In this document: piece by piece, positions 1-9,873 of the stretch
Numbering within the stretch: the first letter of the stretch is position 1
Layout: the number at the start of each line of letters is the position of its first letter
Assembly: GCA_023105745.1 (NCBI GenBank)
Contig: JALGQZ010000003.1
Span: 46,028,185 to 46,092,184, forward strand
Length of the DNA stretch: 64,000 bases
Direction of reading: 5' to 3'
From: Austropuccinia psidii
Taxonomy: Eukaryota > Basidiomycota > Pucciniomycetes > Pucciniales > Sphaerophragmiaceae
Notes under the pieces: model-generated
What the model was told of the DNA's origin: nothing
The model's input: the letters and a program-made list of their open reading frames with translations, nothing else
Databases searched by the model: none
Made by a program: the position numbers and the translations under genes

Positions 1-2
1 AT

Positions 3-1729
3 ATGCTGAGATGGCAAATAGCTATCCAGGAGTATAGGGGGAACATGACCATCATATACAAGGAAGGTAAAAGCCATACCAATGCAGATGGCCTCAGCAG
101 GTGGCCACTGGACAATGTCAAGAGCAATCCAGCTTATGACCCAGAAGTTGCAGCCAAAATCCCTATCCATTTCATGGAAATAGATAGGAGGAAGAACTTC
201 AGACTATCTGAATGGGCACCAGGAAGTGGTACCCTTGACAGTGGAAACACTGACTCAGAAGGGACAGAAACTCCCATACTGGGAATAAGCTCCTCAGAAC
301 TGCACAATGAATTCTTCAGTGCAGTACAGAAGTCTTATGCCAAAAACAAACAGTGTAGCATACTACTCCAACTCCTTCAACAAAAGTACAGGAGCCCAGA
401 ACTGGAAACCCAGCTGGAAGAACCCTGGTTGAGGGCCTATAAGGACAATAAGTTTTTTCTTATAGATGGCCTGCCCTACCACAGAGAAAAGCACACAAGT
501 GCACTCACAGTGGTAGACAGAGACCACGTCTCATTGATCCTACAAGAATGCCATGACTGCCCCTACATGGGACACATGAGTGAAGACAGGACCAGAGAGA
601 GGGTAGCAAGCACAGCTTGGTGGCCCAAGTGGGAACAAGAGTTGAGTGAATACATCAACACTTGTGAAAGATGCCAAAAGGCAAACAGGAAACATGGGAA
701 AAAGTATGGATTACTTCAACACATAGAAGAACCCAAGCACCCATGGGAAACCATCAACATGGACTGGGTTACAGGACTCGTTTCAGGAGGCAAAGAAAAC
801 TACAATGCCTGTTTTATCATAGTTGATAGGTTCAGCAAGAGCATGAGGTGTCTACCATGCCATAAAGAAGACACAGCCATGGATACTGCTCTGTTTTTTT
901 GGAATAACATCATATCCACCTGTGGAGTCCCTAAGATCATCATTAGTGATAGGGACCCAAAATTCACATTTGAATTCTGGACTAACTTATATGACATGCT
1001 TGGCACCAAACTTGCTTTTTCCACAGCTTACCATCCACAAAGAGATGGCCTAGCTGAAAGGATGATCCAAACAATGGAGGACATCCTCAGAAGATTCTGT
1101 GCCTATGGCATGGAATACAGGGACCACAAGGGATACACCCATGATTGGGTTACCCTCTTACCAGCAGTCCAACTGGCTTATAATACAAGCCAGCACTCCA
1201 CCACAGGTAAAACACCTGCACTGGTGGAGAAAGGGTGGAATCCCCTATTACCTGTGGATCACTTGAAGAAAAATCTTCTAACCATCCACCCCACAGCCAA
1301 AGACTTCCATGATATGTGGAAGGAAGCCTGTGACACTGCTGCCAAATGCATAGCAGAGGCCAAAGAGTATAACAAGCAGAGGTGGGACAAATCACATATG
1401 GAACCTGACTTTAAGGAAGGGGACCAGGTGTTAGTGTCTACACTGAACTTTAATAACCTCAAGGGACCCAAGAAAATGAGAGACTCTTTTGTAGGGCCTT
1501 TCACTATCATTAAGTTGATAGGGAAGAATGCAGTAGAGGTCAAGCTCACTGAGGAGTTTTCCAGGAAACACCCAGTCTTTCCAGTGAGTTTGGTCAAACC
1601 ATACTTCCAGACAGAGGAGGATAAATTCCCCTCCAGGAGAAAGAATCCCACACCACAAGAGATAGTGGAAGTGGAGGACTCCCCTGGACCTGTGAGTAAG
1701 ATCATCAGGGCCAGGAAGATCAGACTCAA
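3..1729 (+). pseudogene. Element H pol 3' half: RNase H end, integrase (interrupted)
   Basis: Polyprotein fragment that would give the end of RNase H and the integrase that inserts element cDNA into the genome. Residues 1-37 are the RNase H tail ([20 protein letters not shown]). The integrase zinc-binding HHCC module follows ([11 protein letters not shown], then CERCQKAN), then the catalytic core with MDWVTG, SDRDPKF and GLAERM supplying D, D and E. One odd residue: the usual YHPQTDG reads YHPQRDG here, next to the core but not in the triad. The frame is open from the left edge to 1742, but its last residues (VSL) come from the LTR of element A inserted at 1730. The true C-terminus continues at 21514. 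No nonsense codon is visible in this part. Confidence 0.9.
1725..1729 (+). repeat. Target-site duplication of element A, left copy (CTCAA)
   Basis: CTCAA directly precedes TGTCAGCC, the LTR start, and is repeated directly after the 3' LTR at 21514-21518. Five bases is the usual duplication size for Ty3/gypsy integrases. Confidence 0.92.
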
Positions 1730-2661
1730 TGTCAGCCTGTGACTCAAAACCAGAGCACAAGCATGACAGCCAAAATACCATAAACCAATGGTATAGCCAA
1801 AATACCACCAAAATATGGAGCTGAGCCAAATTAGCTCAAAAGGTATCAAAAGAAAGAGGAAACTCACCTCTTCCTGAAAATATAAGTCCCATCACCATAG
1901 GACAAGAAATAACAAAGTTATTCCTGCTCAAAGTTATTGCTGAGCATGAACCTTAATTTTCACCTCTCATCTAAAATCTAGAAGGAGAGGCTTAACCCCA
2001 TCAAATGGGTACTCAAAATGAAGCTCTAAGCCAGGGCTATCCAATGGTACCAGCCAAACTGAGCTAGCACCAGTATTACTTGAGTTATGGTCAAATTCAG
2101 ACCAAATAAGGGTGAACAAAACATTCACCTCTCATCTAACTTTTACAGTTTTAGTGTGAGATACCTGAAGTGGGGTCTTTTTGGAAAGAGAACAATCAGG
2201 GCTATCTGATGGTGCCATCCATTTCCTCATAACTCAACTACAACAGAAGTTATTGGCCAAACAAGCTTAAATACAGCTTTTGACCAGACCACGCCAATGT
2301 ACAAAAATACTTGTACATGGGATAACTTTGTCATATTTAATGATAGCCATGTCACGTTGGGTACCATTGTGTGGAGCTCATACAGAGCTATTCAATGAAC
2401 CAACTTTGAGCTTGATATCTCAAAATTGACAAAGTTATGACCATTTTAAGGTCAAAATCCCACCTGCTGTCAGATACAGCCTTACCATGGGATAATATCC
2501 CATAACCATGAATATGAGGTGTCAAATAGACGAAGAAGCATGTTTTTACTTCAATACCTCATATGTCAGTCAATACTGGGGTCCCATACAGCTTCTGTAC
2601 AGCATTCTACACGTCACACACGTCAGAATCAGGCTGTGAGGTCCCCAGATGAAAATTTTCA

Positions 2662-2723
2662 CCCTGTATTGGTGAAAACTGCCCAGATGTGGTTTCAAAA
2701 CCACATCTGAGCCCAATACAGGG
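2662..2723. repeat. Compound inverted repeat in the family A LTR
   Basis: An inner palindrome, CAGATGTGGTTT / AAACCACATCTG with a 2-base centre (2684-2709), is framed by outer arms CCCTGTATTGG (2662-2672) and CCAATACAGGG (2713-2723). The same structure is in the A 3' LTR (21016-21077) and, with small changes, in the H LTR (about 22624-22686). It could be a regulator-binding cruciform or an RNA hairpin; the sequence does not say which. Confidence 0.8.
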
Positions 2724-2823
2724 TATACAGGCTGTTTGAAAACCACAAGCCTGTCATAGAGAGTGAAAAATCTTCACTTCCTCTACGTGGAAAGGTCTAG
2801 CAGCCTTTCCACCTCAATTTTAG

Positions 2824-2832
2824 GATAAAAGG
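2824..2832 (+). promoter_or_regulatory. TATA-like box in the element A 5' LTR
   Basis: GATAAAAGG is the best TATA-like sequence in this LTR and is conserved in the other family A LTRs. The transcription start is inferred, not seen. Confidence 0.4.
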
Positions 2833-3159
2833 AGGGTTTTTCACAGCCAAAAGCTTTTCCTCATCCTGCTCTTGAATAACCTACGTAGTAAACTGTCAAA
2901 AACAGTTTTACTCTTGGTTAAATAATCAGGTATAACTATAATCTTTAATTATTGTAGACTTTATTATTGTAGTCCAACAGATAAAGCCTTCACCCAGGGT
3001 TCTCAATAGCGCTCACCACCACTATTTCTCAATAGTAGAACCCTTTTATTTTATTATAAAACCTTTATAAATCTTTTGAAATCATTTTCTGCCGTGTCAC
3101 ATACACAGTTAAAGTTGTAATTAGCCTAGTTATACCTTTATCATAGTATCATCCTGACA

Positions 3160-3178
3160 TTTTGGGAGCCTGGCCGTG
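3160..3178 (+). other. Element A primer-binding site
   Basis: It lies directly after the LTR end. TGGGAGCCTGGCCGTG (3163-3178) begins TGG, as expected for pairing with a tRNA 3' CCA end. It matches the element B1 site at 13 of 16 positions, with three transitions, which suggests the same primer tRNA. The tRNA was not identified. Confidence 0.7.
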
Positions 3179-3205
3179 TTTTCAAACCTTTTTTGGACCT
3201 TATAA

Positions 3206-3754
3206 GTAAGTCTTTTTCTCTTTTTATGACTTATTAACCAGTGTTTTATCTTTTTTTAGGCGTAATTTCTTTATTTAAATATATATATTATATATATTTA
3301 TCCTTTTTATATACATACTCATATTATAAGAGTATTATTCACGTGGCTAATACCCACTGAATTCAATTATTTTTGGCGTGTTTTGTATATAAAAACACAT
3401 AAGCCATCAATAAGGTCCTGTATTCTTGACTGAATAAGGAGACCTCTGACTGAAAAACCATCAGTTGAGGCGTGGATTAAGTGTATTTTTAACTCAATAA
3501 CACTTATACAGAACCACTTGTACAGAATACACTTGAAAACCACAAGTGTATCTGAGGGATACTGACACACAAACAGTGTGACAGGACACCATAAGCTGTA
3601 TTTTTGACGTGGAATTGTTGATTCAATTACACTGTCATTATACAAGGGCATACTGTAATAATATACAAGCCCAGAGGCCATTCTTAGACGTGCAAAACCA
3701 GCCATTTAAGAAGTCTTAACTGACATAAGCCCTCCTTTTCCTGTTTTGATTCAG
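3206..3754 (+). other. Predicted intron 1 of element A ORF1
   Basis: The donor is TTATAA|GTAAGT at 3205/3206. The acceptor is a pyrimidine-rich stretch with TTTTGAT then TTCAG|TGGAAG at 3754/3755. Splicing joins A to TG and creates the ORF1 ATG, in frame with the open frame beyond. A closer acceptor (TTTTTAG|GCG, 3259) could give an alternative 54-bp intron. The rest of this leader shows no other coding frame. Confidence 0.6.
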
Positions 3755-4823
3755 TGGAAGAAAACTACATCCCACTTGAAACCCAGTCACAGGCCAACAC
3801 ACCAGTGACACCCTCAGAACCAGAGGGCAGCAAGGGTAAAGGAAAAAGGCTTAGTGAAGGCCTCATTACAGCCAAGAAGTGGACACCAATAGCCACTCAG
3901 AGAAGTAGAAAACCACAAAACTCTGCTTCAATACAAGGTAAACCAACCTTAACCACTTGTACAGGGAAGATTACAATTATTAACCCAGTTGTAACCTCCA
4001 AAGGCAAACTGCCCAAATCAGCAGATAACAAATTTGTACAAGGCACAGTCAAAGGTAAATACCCTAAGAAAATAAAGTTTTTGACTGCTTGCAAACACTG
4101 ATATGTCCCCTGCATACCTCAGAGACCTTGGCTTCCAAAGGAACCAGCCAGAGGATAGAGCAGGAATGTCTAGAACCAGAAGACCTGAAAGAAGACACAT
4201 TGGACACAGTGGTTGATGGCAAAACAATGAGGGAGATAATATCAACCTTGCCATTCACACTCCAATTCAACAGAAACCTCAAACCAGAGGACTGGAAGGA
4301 TATGGATCAAGTTCTTCAAATCCACCAACTCCTCAAAGATTTGTTTCAATGGAGCATGGACAACAAGAGGTTCAACCTAGCAACTCACTGGGCAGAACTG
4401 GGATCAAGTTGCCAGAAGATCTGTCTCAAAGAGATAGACTTCAAGGACCTTATGGTAATCACCAAGTGTTGAAACCCTACCAGACAGCACAGACTCCTGG
4501 AGGCAAGGGCACAGAGGATAAGGGAGAATCAAGCCACTATCCAAGCTATAGAAGAACAGTTAACCCAGACAGGGCCTACTCAGATTCCTTCAGGCTCACA
4601 AGGAGCAAGCCAAATCAGCTCTCCAGTGGCTTCACACCATTCAGAAACCAGCAGATCAGTGGCCAAGAGTCACCATTCTTCACAATTCCAGGAAGCTTCC
4701 AGGAGAAGACAAGGCAACAAGGGCAAGAACAAAGCCTCCTTCAACCAGAGGAGGAAAGAGTCAGACCCCATGATCCAGAAGTTGTTGGATTTGGTAAAAG
4801 AAGTACACAAGAACCAGAAGTAG
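3755..4823 (+). pseudogene. Element A ORF1: spliced accessory protein upstream of gag, one nonsense codon
   Basis: No known function. Predicted exons are a 5' leader ending at 3205, 3755-4054 and 4123-4823. The start ATG would form at the first junction and is followed by EENYIPLETQ. The second junction (AAAG|gtaaat...cctcag|AGACC) is in frame. The product would be about 333 codons: a polar N-terminal half with GKGK motifs, a helical region (VLQIHQLLKDLFQ... HWAELGSS), a GW-N-P site, a basic patch (RRRQGNKGKNKA) and a C-terminal helix (MIQKLLDLVKEVHKNQK). TGA at 4470-4472 falls where the family B protein has Trp (GWHP), so it is a likely TGG-to-TGA mutation. The last 475 bases are also read in the gag-pol frame. 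The homologue in B1 supports a real gene. Confidence 0.65.
4055..4122 (+). other. Predicted intron 2 of element A ORF1 (68 bp)
   Basis: The donor is AAAG|GTAAAT and the acceptor is CATACCTCAG|AGACC, with branch-like TTTTTGACTGC and CACTGAT inside. It joins two frames that otherwise end at 4101 (TGA) and begin near 4089, and the junction codon is complete (G+AG). Family B has a 64-bp intron at the equivalent place. Confidence 0.65.
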
Positions 4824-7800
4824 TTGTAAACCACTCTAGAATCAGTAGTCCTAGTAATAGAAACATTACCCCCACTCAGACTGAAAATAACATTATCACA
4901 TCTGAGAGCAACATCAACAGTGACACACTGTGGTTGCAAATGTCCCAATATGCTGAGCAATCTGCAAAGCAGGCTGCAGAATTTTCAGCTGCCCAAGAGA
5001 GGATGAGAAAAACTCAAGCCTCATTGGAGCAGATAGTTAGAAACCTTCAGGAAGGATATGCTCAACTGAGCAAAGCCTCTGAAGAAACCAACAAGAGACT
5101 GAATCAAGTCTCTGAAGAACAACACCATAGCAGCAGGGACAGGGAGTGTCTGAACCAAGACATCAACAAATTGTTTGATTCCTACCATAGCTTAAAGCCC
5201 CAACCACAAGGCCAAGCTATGGAGAATCCATATCAACCAGATGACATCAAACCAGATGCCATGTTGTTGAATAAGGCAAGATCTCCATCACAATACCAGG
5301 ATGGAGATGGCATGTCTTATTCAGAGAAAGAAGCCTTGAAACAGCTTCCTGAGGCCTCAAACTGGCCCAGATTCTCTGGATCAGGAGAATATGATCATAT
5401 GGAACTCATAGATTATATTGATGGACTCTTCATTGATGTACCAAGCATACCAGATTACTGGATTACTGTTAGACTGAATACTGCATTTAAAGGTCATGCA
5501 AGTATATGGTACACTGAAATGAAGGAAATCCATGGCAGAAGAAATTGGCCATGGTGGAAGAGTCAAAGAATCCAAAAGTACAGTAATGGAACTTGGATAT
5601 GGCAAAAGACCATGTCATTTGAAAATGACAAATACTCTGTGGACAAAGATCCATATGAGTGGTGTCTTAGACAGTCTAAAAGACTTAAAGCCATTGATCC
5701 TCAAATGAACATTCAAATGAGAAATCATAAACTTCTGACACAACTGCCAGGAGAACTAGAGCATGCAGTAAAGTGCAGATGCAACCAAAATTGCACTCTA
5801 GATGATATAGCCAATACCTTACAAGACATAAGGAAAAGGACTAATATAGGGAAATTCACCCCATATAGAAGCAATAGTTTCAAAGAGAAACAACCTTTCA
5901 GGGTAGAGTTTAAAGACAAACCCAGAGAAAGAGTGACAGAAGTGGTAAAGAAGAAGAATTCTTGTCACAATTGTGGTTCAACAGACCACTATGCCAACAA
6001 CTGTCCAAAAGCAAAGAAGAAAGTCTATGCTATAGAGAAAGTCCCTGAAGAGGAACCTCCAACAGAGGATTCTGAATCAGACTCTATGGGAGATGCCATC
6101 AGAGAACTATCTGATGATGATCAAGACCCAAGAGAGGAACTTCTAGTGGAATACCAAGAGGAAACACCACTAGAAATCCAGGATATACAGTTGGAAGCAG
6201 GCATGCCACAAGACACTGCCAACAAGAACTTGTGTAAACATACACAAGATGCACAAACATTCCTGGTTACACCAACCAAAGGAATGGCATATATACATGG
6301 AACAGCTACAAGAATGACTGTATGTATTGACAATGCTCAGCACCCACTGATCATTGACAGTGGAGCACATTGCTCCATAGTGGCCAGAAATTATCTGGAT
6401 AGCCACTTCCCAAACTGGGAAAAACAGCTCTTGCCCACTAAGGCAAAGAACTTTAAGAGTGCATCTGGAAAGATGACCTCTATTGGGACAATTATCAAAG
6501 AGATAATTATACCCCACAGAAAAGGTAATATCAGACTCAACCCAGAGTTTGTAGTGCTTGAAGATGCCCACATCCAAGGGTTTTTACTGGGAACAGATTA
6601 CCAGAGGATGTATGGCATAGATATTTACAATAGTAAAAATAGGCATATTACCATTGGTACTAACAAGGAAAAGAAATTTTCTCTTGATATATACCAGATA
6701 TCTTCTCAGGACCCACTGGAAGAACTTTTGAAAGAATTCAGAGAGGGACAGTTTAGCACTACCCTCACCAGTAAACAAAAGCTAAGTTTACTGAAGATGC
6801 TGAGGAAGAATAGACCAGCATTTGCCATTGGTGAAGAACCATTAGGCAAGATCAAAGGCCATGATATAGAACTATATCTGGATGTAGAAAGGCCTTATCC
6901 ACCCATGTTAAGGAGACCTCCTTACCCAGCAAGTCTGAAGACCAGGAAAGAGATTGAGAAACATATCAATGAACTCCTGGACATGGATGTCATTAGGAAG
7001 ATTGGACATAATGAAATAGTGGAAATCACCACTCCTGTCCTGATCACCTGGCATGATGGCAAATCTAGATTGTGTGGAGATTTCAGAGCCCTGAATAACT
7101 ACACAAAAGCAGACAGGTACCCTATACCAAGGATACCTCATGCCTTGGATAAGCTAGCCAAAGCCAAATACATAACCAAGATGGATTGTATGAAAGGCTT
7201 CCACCAAAATGGAGTTAAACCAAACTCCATGAAATTACTCAGAATAATATGCCATATGGGCATATATGAGTACACCAGGATGCCATTTGGCATCAAGAAT
7301 GCACCAGCCCACTTCCAAAGGATGATGGACACCATATTTCAAGAAGAAATAATGGAAGGCTGGATGGTAGTGTATATTGATGATATCATTATATACTCAG
7401 AGACATGGGAAGACCGTGTACAATACATAGACAGAGTGCTAAGTAAATGTACACCCATCAATCTGAAAATTTCACTTAAGAAGTGTAATTTTGGCCAACA
7501 AGAGCTACTAGCTCTAGGACACAAAGTCTCAGGCCTTAGTCTGGCAATTGACCAGAACAAAGTAGCAGCAGTACTACAAAAGCCAGTACCAAAGAACATC
7601 AAAGAGATGCAATCTTTCCTTGGATTTGCTAGCTACTATAGAAACCACATCAAAAACTTTGCTCACATAACTAGTAGTTTATACAAGTTATGCTCAAAGG
7701 ATGTAGTTTTTGAAATAACCAAGGAAAGGAGGGATGCATATGAGAGGATCAAATATGAACTCACAAATGCACCTGTGCTCATCTTTCCTGACTTTGAACT

Positions 7801-8013
7801 ACCATTCAAGTTATATATAAATGCAGCATGCAGCCAAGGCTTGGGAGCAGCCCTTCACCAAAGACAAATTGTGGATGGTGAACCAAGAGAAGGTGTAATA
7901 TGTTACATCTCCAGGCAGCTGAAAGATTCAGAAGCCAGGTATGGGGCCACCCAGACAGAATGTCTATGTCTAGTCTGGGCTCTAGAAAAACTCCATTATT
8001 ATTTGGAGGGTGC
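4349..8013 (+). pseudogene. Element A gag-pol 5' part: gag, protease, RT, RNase H (interrupted)
   Basis: Frame open from 4217, first ATG 4349, carried into LTR sequence up to a stop at 8080; real coding ends at the B1 insertion (8013). Approximate residues from 4349: coiled-coil-like gag spacer 195-265; Gag core with FSGSGEYDHMELIDYI and YEWCLRQSKRL; CCHC zinc knuckle CHNCGSTDHYANNC at 538; protease with DSGAHCS at 669; reverse transcriptase with [15 protein letters not shown] and YIDD at 1009; RNase H starting near 1156. RNase H reads YINAAC where relatives have YIDA, so the first catalytic Asp is Asn (GAT to AAT). Residues 1-158 overlap ORF1 in another frame and may not be translated from this ATG; a -1 shift from ORF1 would enter this frame. 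The frame continues at 18110. Confidence 0.9.
8009..8013 (+). repeat. Target-site duplication of element B1, left copy (GGTGC)
   Basis: GGTGC precedes TGTAAGG, the element edge, and recurs at 18110-18114 after GGCTCACA. Removing B1 and one copy restores the RNase H reading frame of element A. Confidence 0.93.
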
Positions 8014-8911
8014 TGTAAGGTGTGGATATGGAACTTTGATTAAAAATCAAGTACTTTTCCTGTCCTCAAAATTTGTATAAGGTAAAATTCTATTAAAGAT
8101 AGTATGAAATATTATTTTTAAGAGAAAACACGCCAATTTTATTGTTTATAACTTTATTAGTATAAAACAATAATATAAAAATTTATTGTTTTACCAACAA
8201 TAAAGATTTATCCAAAAAATACTCTACAAGAGATATTTTAAGGCTACAAAAGAAATTTCTTCAAGAGCAATTTCAATTGGAATTAATTGAGCAAAGAACT
8301 GCAAGCAATTAATTAAAGAACAAAGTCTTTAAAAGGAATATTAAAGAGAAAACACGCCCAAAAGTGACCAGAGTGAATTTGGAAACAAAGTGACAAAGTT
8401 AACAGTGATGAAAGATGCTTTAATTCACTTTTGGGGTGGTTCAGGGGTAAAAATGATTATAAGAGTTACAAACAATGATTATAATGATTTTTTCACGTGG
8501 TTAAAAGGATTAAAATGATTTAAAAGTGGTGGTTGGAATCTTTGATTGATTGGTTTAACAGTGTTTAAACTAATTAATAAAAGGAAAAGATTCTAACATG
8601 AAGAGAAAAGTGGGGCAAAGAAGACATTCTTTTATAGCCATCAATTCTCTTACTCCAAAAGTAAAATTTACTCTTGTCAGTCGTGAAAAACAGTCTGACA
8701 ACAGAAAAGCCAATTATGGCATCATTGAACCCTGGTTTAGACCAAAAAGGGCTGGTTTAAGCCATTTTTAGCCATTTTTAGCCATTTTAGACCCTTAAAT
8801 CAGCCATTACTATAGCAATACCAGGCCTAGAGCCTTCAAAACACGTCAGAATGTGTGTCAGAGGCGTAGAAACCAGTTAAAACTGTTTTTATTATGATGG
8901 TTTTATCTTAA

Positions 8912-8949
8912 GGGTAGTTTTACCCTCTTGGCAACAGCTAAAACTACCC
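8912..8949. repeat. Inverted repeat in the family B LTR
   Basis: The arms GGGTAGTTTT and AAAACTACCC are separated by 18 bases and are conserved in both B1 LTRs and both B2 LTRs. A possible hairpin or regulator site; function unknown. Confidence 0.6.
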
Positions 8950-9367
8950 CAGTTGGTATCAAAACCTCATCATCAATTGAGTCCACAGACCCTGTAACTC
9001 AATTCCAGGCCAAAAGTGATGAACTTTTGCGTGAATTTTGACATCCCACGCCTGTCAGCAAGGATTTTGGGGGTCTAGCTCCCCCTTAGAGCTGGAGTTC
9101 CTTTTCCCCCCCAAATTTAATCTTTCCAATTTATTTTTCCTTTAATTCCTCATCATGTATTATACTTATAATTTACACATGTAATTCAATTCAATTGTAC
9201 AGTACAATACAGTAATAATTGACACCTCATATGTAAATCAAAGTTCACTTATGTAATACACGCGCACATTTTGACATTTCAATTGAATTCAATTGAAAAT
9301 ACTTTAATTCCTCATAACTTCTAAACTAAACACAACACCTCAATTTTAACACAAAAATTGATGGTTA

Positions 9368-9383
9368 ACACCACATGTGGTGT
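9368..9383. repeat. Perfect 16-bp palindrome in the family B LTR
   Basis: ACACCACATGTGGTGT is also present at 17627-17642 in the other LTR. It includes a CANNTG-type core (CATGTG), so a dimeric transcription-factor site is possible. Confidence 0.6.
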
Positions 9384-9850
9384 GAATTAAATTAAGGTTT
9401 TGAGGATTTTCAACTTTTGTATTGAAAATACTAAAAACTTAATTTAAGCTTATTTAGAGTTGAGTTACAAAAATTTCACTCAGAGGTGACCCCACCTGAT
9501 TTTTTATGAGGAATCCAATGGTGAAATGAAATTTATATGTTTATTTATTGGATAAAAAGTTATAATAAATTTTATTTAACTTTTTTCCAAATTTATTTAT
9601 TTTTTCACAATTTTGTTAAAATTTCATTTTTACTTAAATTTTTCAAGTATAAATGTAATTTTATATTTACAAAATTTAAAGTAATTTTATTTTTAAATTA
9701 TAATTAATTTTTTATTTTTAATATAATTTTATATTTATATTTTTTATTTTTATTTTTAATAATATAAATAAATTTATTTTATTTATATTAATATGTTATT
9801 TTTTATATTTGTGGTCTTTTGGGTATATGAAATTACCTCTAAGGCTCACA

Positions 9851-9863
9851 TTCCCTCCCCCTA
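9851..9863 (-). other. Element B1 polypurine tract
   Basis: On the minus strand AGGGGGAGGGAA runs directly into the 3' LTR start TGTGAGCC. This is the plus-strand DNA primer site of reverse transcription. Confidence 0.85.
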
Positions 9864-9873
9864 AAAAAGAATA

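Larger units (their letters stand above)
1730..3159 (+). repeat. Element A 5' LTR
   Basis: It starts TGTCAGCC and ends CCTGACA (TG...CA), and repeats at 20083-21513; a more diverged relative is at 21691-23130. It should hold the promoter and polyadenylation signals of the element. A TATA-like GATAAAAGG lies at 2824-2832, about 325 bp before the LTR end. Several inverted repeats lie upstream of it, including a compound hairpin at 2662-2723 and GTGGAAAGG...CCTTTCCAC near 2788-2813. Confidence 0.93.
8014..9850 (-). repeat. Element B1 3' LTR
   Basis: 1837 bp. In element direction it starts TGTGAGCC and ends CCTTACA. It is nearly identical to 16273-18109. It contains a perfect 16-bp palindrome at 9368-9383 and an inverted repeat at 8912-8949. 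The stretch 9530-9830 is almost pure A/T. Confidence 0.95.

Noticed and set aside
1259..1867. Long minus-strand open frames inside element H, A and C pol
   Set aside because: Mirror frames of conserved pol coding sequence. They recur at homologous positions in each copy and lack protein-family features.
3367..3705. Minus-strand 112-codon frame in the element A leader
   Set aside because: It lies in the predicted intron/leader, is not present in family B, and has no recognisable features.
8014..8080. C-terminal extension of the element A gag-pol frame (ending FLSSKFV)
   Set aside because: It is read-through into the B1 LTR. The same peptide ends the element C frame at 24954 because the B2 LTR starts with the same bases.
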